NCBI GenBank assembly: GCA_016199985.1
Contig: JACQFQ010000032.1
Location: 62,001 to 126,000, forward strand
Length of the DNA stretch: 64,000 nucleotides
DNA from: Verrucomicrobiota bacterium
GTDB taxonomy: Bacteria; Verrucomicrobiota; Verrucomicrobiia; Limisphaerales; UBA11320
Direction of reading: 5' to 3'
Numbering within the stretch: the first letter of the stretch is position 1; the number at the start of each line of letters is the position of its first letter. Under the pieces are notes generated by a model, which was not told where the DNA came from, made no database searches, and saw only the letters and a list, made by a program, of their open reading frames with translations. The translations under genes and the position numbers were made by a program. Shown one piece after another: positions 58,906-64,000 of this stretch.

Positions 58906-61900
58906 TTATCGAATTCGCCTGAGCGCTCCTGAGGAGTCGATTTCCAGATCTCGAGCGTCCTTCGGCGCTGGCGTCCTGGTTTTGCGGCCGCCCGGCCATC
59001 GAATATGAATCACAGGATCCTGTTCGAAGGCAGGCAGGACAAGGACGGCGCTGCTTTGCGACCAGTAACCTCCGCCTGAATGCAACTCCTGGGCGGGCCC
59101 CAGCTTCCCTTCGGATTCCCATCGAACCACCGATCCAATAGCCTCGGGGTTGAGCGCGGAGCCCTTGAGCCGCAGCCGCACTCCCGGCTTCGCGCGCTCG
59201 TTGTGCAGTAGGCGGATCGGCTCCGAATTCTGGGCGAACGCAATGTCGAGTCGCCCGTCTCCATCGTAATCGGCCAGCGCGATGCCGCGTCCTTCCCCGT
59301 TCAGCGCGATGCCGCTCTCCGCCCCGGGGACGGCCGCAAATCCGCCATGTCCATCCCCGCGCATCCAGAGGCTTCGCCCCGCGTCCAGACGGGTTCTGTC
59401 TCCAGCCAGGCCGAAAAAATTCTGGCTCATCACCAAGTCCATGCTCCCATCTCCATCGAGATCGCCGACCGCAATCCCGAATCCGGGCGCCCATTGCGCC
59501 TCGCCCGGAAGGGGGCGCATCTCGAAGTGATCGCCTCGATTCAGGAAGACGGCGCTTTCGAGAGTTTGAACCGATAAGGCCTTCGTCCCGGATAACCGTT
59601 CCCCCAACAAGGAACTCACGGTCGCGTTGCCGTAGCTCCGGGCGGTCGGAAACAGCTCTTTCACGAAGGGCAGCGCTCGCCAGATGAGGTCGACGTTGCG
59701 CAATGGCGCGTAGTCGTTGCGATCTCGAACGAAGTGCGACTCGAGGATTTCGACATCGCCGCCGCCTGTCAGATCCCCGTAGAAGAGCTTGAGCGGCCTT
59801 TCCTGTCGCGAGGCTTCGAACGGGGTGTTGCGTCCCCAGTTGGAGGCCGCGATGTCGAGACGTCCGTCGTCATCGAAGTCGCCAATCGCGACTCCATTCC
59901 AAAACCCCGTGAAACGATCGAGTCCCCAAACCTGAGTCGCGTCCGTGAACACTCCGCCGTCGTTTCGGAACGCGCGCAGCGTCCCCCATTCGCAGGCGAT
60001 AATCAGGTCCGGGTCGCCATCGCCATCCCAGTCGGTGAACACAGCGTCCGTCACCAAACCGATGTTGGCAAAAACCCCCAGGTTTGCTTTGTCGGGAGAG
60101 AACCGGTTTCCATCAGACAGGAGGAGCCTTGAAGTCGCGGCCTCGGGATAACGACCTGGGGTGACTCGTCCTCCGACGAACAGGTCGAGATCGCCGTCGC
60201 CGTCGACATCCGCCATCGCCATGGGTCCCGCGCTGGAAGCCATCCCAGGCGCCGCCGGGGTTACGGCGCCCGTCTTCAGATCCAGACGAATGACTGAAGG
60301 CAGCGAGGCCAGAGCGTCTTCGTACGACGCGTTCGCGATCAGCAACGATCGCCGCCCTTCCGCGTCAACGGCGGGAAGGATGGTGGTTTGGTCGCGGCGA
60401 GCGGGCGTGAGGCTGGGGAATGTCGAGAAGGCTCGGAAACTCCCATCCCCGTTGTTATGGAAAAGCCCGGTGGATCCGCCTCGTCCGCTTCCCACCACGA
60501 GGTCGTCAACGCCGTCGCCATCGAGGTCCGTCCAGGCGACCCCGGGTCCCAGCTGGCTCAAACGCCACGGAAGGAGCGGTTGTCGCGCGAAATCGTCGAA
60601 GGGCTCGTCGTGGTGCTTCCACGGGACACGGTCGCTCGCGTCCCGGAAGAACGGCTGATGCGGGCCCGCGAGATTCGGACGATGATTCAAGGAGGGCGGC
60701 CCGGATGTCGTTGGCTCATCGATTTCATAGAGGGAGTTGGGCTGGACGCCCTCAACTCGGCTGTGGACGCCGCTCCGCCAGAAGACGTCGATCGTGAGCC
60801 GGTTCGTTTCGGATCCCGCGGCGAATGTTCGAATGGGTTCGTCCGAGGACAAATAACGTCCGCCGCTGATCATCTCCTGCTGTTGTTTCGCGACGGCGCC
60901 CCCGGCGACGACAATCATCGCCCCGATGCCCTGAGTATTCGGCGAGCGCCCCTTGAGCCGCACCGCGACCCTGGGCGCCCCGCCGATGTTGCGGTACACA
61001 CCGCAGCCTTCGGCGAGGTTATTCACCACGACGTCGAGGTCGCCGTCGTTGTCCAGATCCGCCATCGCCATCCCGTGCGAGACGCCGACGTGATGAAATC
61101 CCCAAGCCTCCCCGACCTCCTCGAACGTGAGATCCCCGCGGTTGCGAAAGCACAGGTTGGGCGCGCGAAGGGGAGGGACCAGCTTGCGGGATTCGAAAAT
61201 GCCTTCCGCGGTCAGCTTCTGATCCACGCGCATCGTGGCGAGAAGGCCGACCCAATCAATGTTGCGGTCATCGCGCAGGTTCCCGTTCGTGACGAGGAGG
61301 TCCTCGAAACCGTCGAGATCCACGTCGAGAAACATCGGGCACCAGGCCCAATCCGCGGCCTCCACGCCCGCCAGCAGCGCCAGCTCCGCGAATGAACCGT
61401 CTCCGCGATTCAGCAGGAGAGTGTTGCGGGCGGCCTGCATCCGCGGCTCCTGTTCCGGGAGCGCGGCCGCCGTGGACGCGGAGTTGCGTTCCAGTATCTG
61501 TCCGACGCGCGCGGCGTGCGTTCGCGGCATCATGTCCAGCACGAAGAAGTCATCGAACCCGTCGTGGTTGATGTCCGCGAAGTCGACGCCCATGGAGAAG
61601 AAGGAGGTCTTGCGCTGCGCGGCCGAAGGGAGCGCTCGAAATCGGCCATGGCCGTCGTTGATCCAGAATCGGTCGGGCGAGTAAAAATCGCTGCAGACGT
61701 AAAGATCGGGCGCTCCGTCGCCGTTGATGTCCCGGAACATCGCCCCCAGCTCCCAGTCAAAGGGCCGCGAGGCGAGGGGCTTTCCCTGTTCATCCAGAAA
61801 GTTCCCGCCGGTGAACGCCAATGTCTCGAACCGCATGCCGCCCCGGTTGATGTAGAGATCGCCTCCCTCGCCGTCCTCCTCGATGCCGCCCTTGGGCGTC

Positions 61901-62682
61901 ACCCGGAATCGGTTGATGTACTCCGGCTCCGTGACGGGACGCTTGTTGACCGTGTCGATCACCTTTCGCCCGTTCACGGTTTTGAACTCGAAATAGGTGT
62001 AGGGCATGTCCATCAGCAATCGGCCGCGGTACGCGCCCAGGTAAATATCGAGGAGCCCGTCGCCGTTCACGTCGGCGATCGCGATCGAGGTGCGCGCTTT
62101 TGGTGAGACGAGGCCCGAGGCTTGCGACAGGTTCGTGAACTTTCCATGCCCGTCGTTGAGAAAGCAGAAGGTTCCTCCCGCGACCGCGTTGACGATGAGG
62201 TCGAGGTCGCCATCCCCATCGAGATCGGCGAACGCCGCGCCCGTCGCGTCCACGCCTTCGCAGGCCACTCCCGCGGCGGCGGTCACGTCCTCGAAGCGCC
62301 AGTTGCCCAGATTTCGATAGAGCGCGTTGGGACGATCGAGACCGCACAGATACACATCGCACAACCCGTCTCCATCCACATCGCCCAACGCCACGCCGGA
62401 GCCGTTCAGAAACACGTGGTTGGTGAGCGCCTTGGCCTCCGCCAGAGTGTTGCTGAAAAGAATCCCTGTTTCGGTCGGAGGCATTTCCCGAAATCCAGCG
62501 CGCGTCCCGGCGGCCACCGTCAAGGGCGCGAATCGATAGCCGGCGCCCTGTCGCCACGCCAACCCTGCGCCCTTCACGGACGCGGGCCCCCCGGCCCCGA
62601 CGAGCGCGAGCAGTCCGAGGAGCGTCCGCGAGAGGAGAGCGAGGCGCCGACGGGAGAAAGAGAGGGGCGGGCAGGCGCTCAT
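58906..62682 (-). CDS. Secreted tandem FG-GAP/VCBS-UnbV protein
   Basis: This 1258-residue exported protein has a signal region to about residue 40 and many FG-GAP/VCBS-type calcium repeats of the form DVDGDGLxDxY/DLDGDGDLDLIV. Two ASPIC/UnbV modules are visible, near 580-660 and 1165-1250 (GGGYWSQSSAVLVLPAF, WPGGRKT). So it is a tandem duplication of the CRTAC1-like architecture inside one chain. Role unknown; an extracellular calcium-binding scaffold is plausible. It follows the second FG-GAP gene after a gap of 1 nt, so both form an operon. Confidence 0.92.
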   Translation of the reverse strand: MSACPPLSFSRRRLALLSRTLLGLLALVGAGGPASVKGAGLAWRQGAGYRFAPLTVAAGTRAGFREMPPTETGILFSNTLAEAKALTNHVFLNGSGVALGDVDGDGLCDVYLCGLDRPNALYRNLGNWRFEDVTAAAGVACEGVDATGAAFADLDGDGDLDLIVNAVAGGTFCFLNDGHGKFTNLSQASGLVSPKARTSIAIADVNGDGLLDIYLGAYRGRLLMDMPYTYFEFKTVNGRKVIDTVNKRPVTEPEYINRFRVTPKGGIEEDGEGGDLYINRGGMRFETLAFTGGNFLDEQGKPLASRPFDWELGAMFRDINGDGAPDLYVCSDFYSPDRFWINDGHGRFRALPSAAQRKTSFFSMGVDFADINHDGFDDFFVLDMMPRTHAARVGQILERNSASTAAALPEQEPRMQAARNTLLLNRGDGSFAELALLAGVEAADWAWCPMFLDVDLDGFEDLLVTNGNLRDDRNIDWVGLLATMRVDQKLTAEGIFESRKLVPPLRAPNLCFRNRGDLTFEEVGEAWGFHHVGVSHGMAMADLDNDGDLDVVVNNLAEGCGVYRNIGGAPRVAVRLKGRSPNTQGIGAMIVVAGGAVAKQQQEMISGGRYLSSDEPIRTFAAGSETNRLTIDVFWRSGVHSRVEGVQPNSLYEIDEPTTSGPPSLNHRPNLAGPHQPFFRDASDRVPWKHHDEPFDDFARQPLLPWRLSQLGPGVAWTDLDGDGVDDLVVGSGRGGSTGLFHNNGDGSFRAFSTFPSLTPARRDQTTILPAVDAEGRRSLLIANASYEDALASLPSVIRLDLKTGAVTPAAPGMASSAGPMAMADVDGDGDLDLFVGGRVTPGRYPEAATSRLLLSDGNRFSPDKANLGVFANIGLVTDAVFTDWDGDGDPDLIIACEWGTLRAFRNDGGVFTDATQVWGLDRFTGFWNGVAIGDFDDDGRLDIAASNWGRNTPFEASRQERPLKLFYGDLTGGGDVEILESHFVRDRNDYAPLRNVDLIWRALPFVKELFPTARSYGNATVSSLLGERLSGTKALSVQTLESAVFLNRGDHFEMRPLPGEAQWAPGFGIAVGDLDGDGSMDLVMSQNFFGLAGDRTRLDAGRSLWMRGDGHGGFAAVPGAESGIALNGEGRGIALADYDGDGRLDIAFAQNSEPIRLLHNERAKPGVRLRLKGSALNPEAIGSVVRWESEGKLGPAQELHSGGGYWSQSSAVLVLPAFEQDPVIHIRWPGGRKTRTPAPKDARDLEIDSSGALRRIR

Positions 62683-62683
62683 C

Positions 62684-64000
62684 TCAACGGCCCTCGAAGT
62701 TGACGATCACCTCGCTGGACTGCGAGGGCAGATCGACCTCCTGGGTCCTGCCTCCGGGCCAGCGAACACGGAGTCGAGTCGCGCCCGCGGATGAAGCGAG
62801 AGTCTGCGTCGCGTCGTCCTGCGACCAGTACCCGCCGCCTCCATGGATCTCTCTCGCGGCCTCCCACGAGCTGCCCGTTCCCAGACGGAGCGTCGCGCCG
62901 ATGCAGCGCGGGTTCGACGCCGGGCCCTTCAGCCGGATGCGCCAGCCCCGGCCGATGGACCGGTTCTCAAAAAGCTTTGTGGCGCCCCGATTCTGGGCCA
63001 CCGCCAGATCCGGACGACCGTCATGGTTATAGTCTCCCACCGCCGCGCCGCGCTGCTCGCCGTAGATTTCAATTCCTGTTTCCACCGCCGCGAATCCTCC
63101 ATGGCCATCGCCTTTCAAAACAAGTCCGCGTCCGCCATCGTAGCGGGAGGTCTCCAGCGGCACGCCAAAAAAGTTCTGGCTGAGAAACACGTCTTCATGT
63201 CCGTCGGAGTCAAAGTCCGCGATTGCGATCCCGAAGGCGGGGGCGAATTGGGCCGCGACCGGCAGCGGGACAGCCTCAAAGTGGTCTCCTCGGTTCAGGA
63301 AGCAGTACGAGTCGAGCGTCGCCGCGCTCCACTCCTGCGCGGACGAGGCGCGGTCAGCGAGGATCTCCCGGATCCTGGCCTGGCCGAAGGAGCGATAGGT
63401 GCTGAATGTCTCGCGCACCCAGGGGAGCTCATGGGTGACAAGCTCCCAGTCGCGCCAGGGAGCATAGCTTCCAAGCTCCGCGTCGTGGTAAGCCTCCAGC
63501 TCCTCGACGACGCCCCTTCCGCGGAAGTCGCCGAAGTAGACGCGCAGCGGATTCTGGAGATGGCTTTGATAGCGCGTGTTCCTGCCCCAGTTCGACGCGA
63601 TCAGGTCCATCCGCCCGTCCCCATCGAAGTCGCCGGCCTGAACCCCGTTCCACCATCCTGTCAGGGCGTCGAGGCCTTGGGCCTTCGTGATCTCCCGCGG
63701 GCTTGAATTGAGCCCGGTGAAAACGCGGACCGGCCCCCACTCGCACGCCAGAACCAGCTCAGGCGCGCCATCGCCATCGAGATCCGTGAACACGGCCCCC
63801 GAGACAAGGCCCACGTTCTCGAACGCCCGGGACCGCGCTACGTCGTAGACCAGCTTGCCGTTGTCGTTCCGATACAGCCGCGAGCTCGCGGCCTGGGGAT
63901 GTCTTCCCGCGATCACGCGTCCGCCCACAAAGACATCCAGGTCCCCGTCCCCGTCGATATCCGCCGTCGCGATCGGCCCCGCGCTCGCGGTCCAGCTCTC
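62684..64000 (-). CDS. Second FG-GAP/UnbV protein (partial, start outside window)
   Basis: 438 residues of the C-terminal part are visible; the frame is open to the right edge. It aligns by eye with the C-terminal half of the neighbouring gene through shared blocks (DGDGDLDVFVGGRV, ACEWGPVRVF, GWWNGVQAGDFDGDGRMDLIASNWGRNT, FLSQNFFGVP, GGGYWSQDDATQTL, VRWPGGRTQ). It has several FG-GAP repeats and ends in an ASPIC/UnbV module. Its TGA (62684-62686) and the ATG of the next gene are separated by one base. Confidence 0.92.
   Translation of the reverse strand, partial: ESWTASAGPIATADIDGDGDLDVFVGGRVIAGRHPQAASSRLYRNDNGKLVYDVARSRAFENVGLVSGAVFTDLDGDGAPELVLACEWGPVRVFTGLNSSPREITKAQGLDALTGWWNGVQAGDFDGDGRMDLIASNWGRNTRYQSHLQNPLRVYFGDFRGRGVVEELEAYHDAELGSYAPWRDWELVTHELPWVRETFSTYRSFGQARIREILADRASSAQEWSAATLDSYCFLNRGDHFEAVPLPVAAQFAPAFGIAIADFDSDGHEDVFLSQNFFGVPLETSRYDGGRGLVLKGDGHGGFAAVETGIEIYGEQRGAAVGDYNHDGRPDLAVAQNRGATKLFENRSIGRGWRIRLKGPASNPRCIGATLRLGTGSSWEAAREIHGGGGYWSQDDATQTLASSAGATRLRVRWPGGRTQEVDLPSQSSEVIVNFEGR

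Noticed and set aside
1-64000. CRISPR arrays, rRNA, tRNA or prophage genes
   Set aside because: No regularly spaced repeats, rRNA blocks, tRNA T-loops in intergenic regions, integrase or phage structural genes were recognised.

Overview
The window is a 64 kb GC-rich bacterial chromosomal segment, most likely from a Verrucomicrobium (Limisphaerales/Pedosphaera-like). The grounds are the gene repertoire: very large secreted proteins built from lamin-tail, CotH-kinase, LamG, Ig-like and HYR modules; a C-terminal 'F(Y)R(I/V)' module typical of verrucomicrobial secretomes; a PEP-CTERM protein with a TIGR04073-type exosortase-associated lipoprotein; tandem FG-GAP/UnbV giants; and weak Shine-Dalgarno signals. 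The taxonomic call is inference. No phage, transposon, CRISPR array, rRNA or tRNA was recognised.

Layout. 0-5.5 kb: an ABC-transporter ATPase cut by the window edge, a Kup potassium transporter under what looks like a ydaO-type c-di-AMP riboswitch, a NUDIX hydrolase, ruvB and a small unknown. 5.8-19.6 kb: a secreted metallo-beta-lactamase-fold protein and then housekeeping genes: alaS, SAM hydroxide adenosyltransferase, recQ, metG, a small membrane protein coupled to a YceI-like protein, rpe-tgt-unknown (coupled), the TIGR04073 lipoprotein and ispE. 19.7-26.2 kb: a BatD-like protein, a PEP-CTERM protein and a ribose-type sugar ABC operon (binding protein, ATPase, permease). 26.4-30.3 kb: an HU-like protein, panE, gltX and a CbpA-type DnaJ. 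30.5-41.7 kb: a 2191-residue CotH/LTD/LamG protein, a YncE-like propeller, a PlsC-like plus GNAT-like acyltransferase pair and a secreted protein. 41.7-50.3 kb: ribD-like reductase, holB-like, a DUF6941-like protein, SMP-30/gluconolactonase, a lipoamide-dehydrogenase-like flavoprotein, PhoD-like phosphatase, PQQ-like propeller and maf. 50.4-64 kb: a ten-repeat Cys-rich HYR protein, a carB N-terminal half interrupted by an in-frame stop, a DsbD-like reductase, a small membrane orphan and two tandem FG-GAP/UnbV giants, the second cut by the window edge.

Themes. The housekeeping genes cover translation (alaS, metG, gltX, tgt), DNA repair and replication (ruvB, recQ, holB) and central or precursor metabolism (rpe, ispE, panE, ribD, carB). 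They alternate with a large envelope and secretome investment. DsbD is a plausible source of reducing power for the Cys-rich secreted proteins. The strongest points for a second look are the c-di-AMP riboswitch/hairpin leader of kup, the nonsense codon in a half-length carB, the HYR repeat protein, the overlapping acyltransferase pair and the pentanucleotide repeat that fills the gap before holB.
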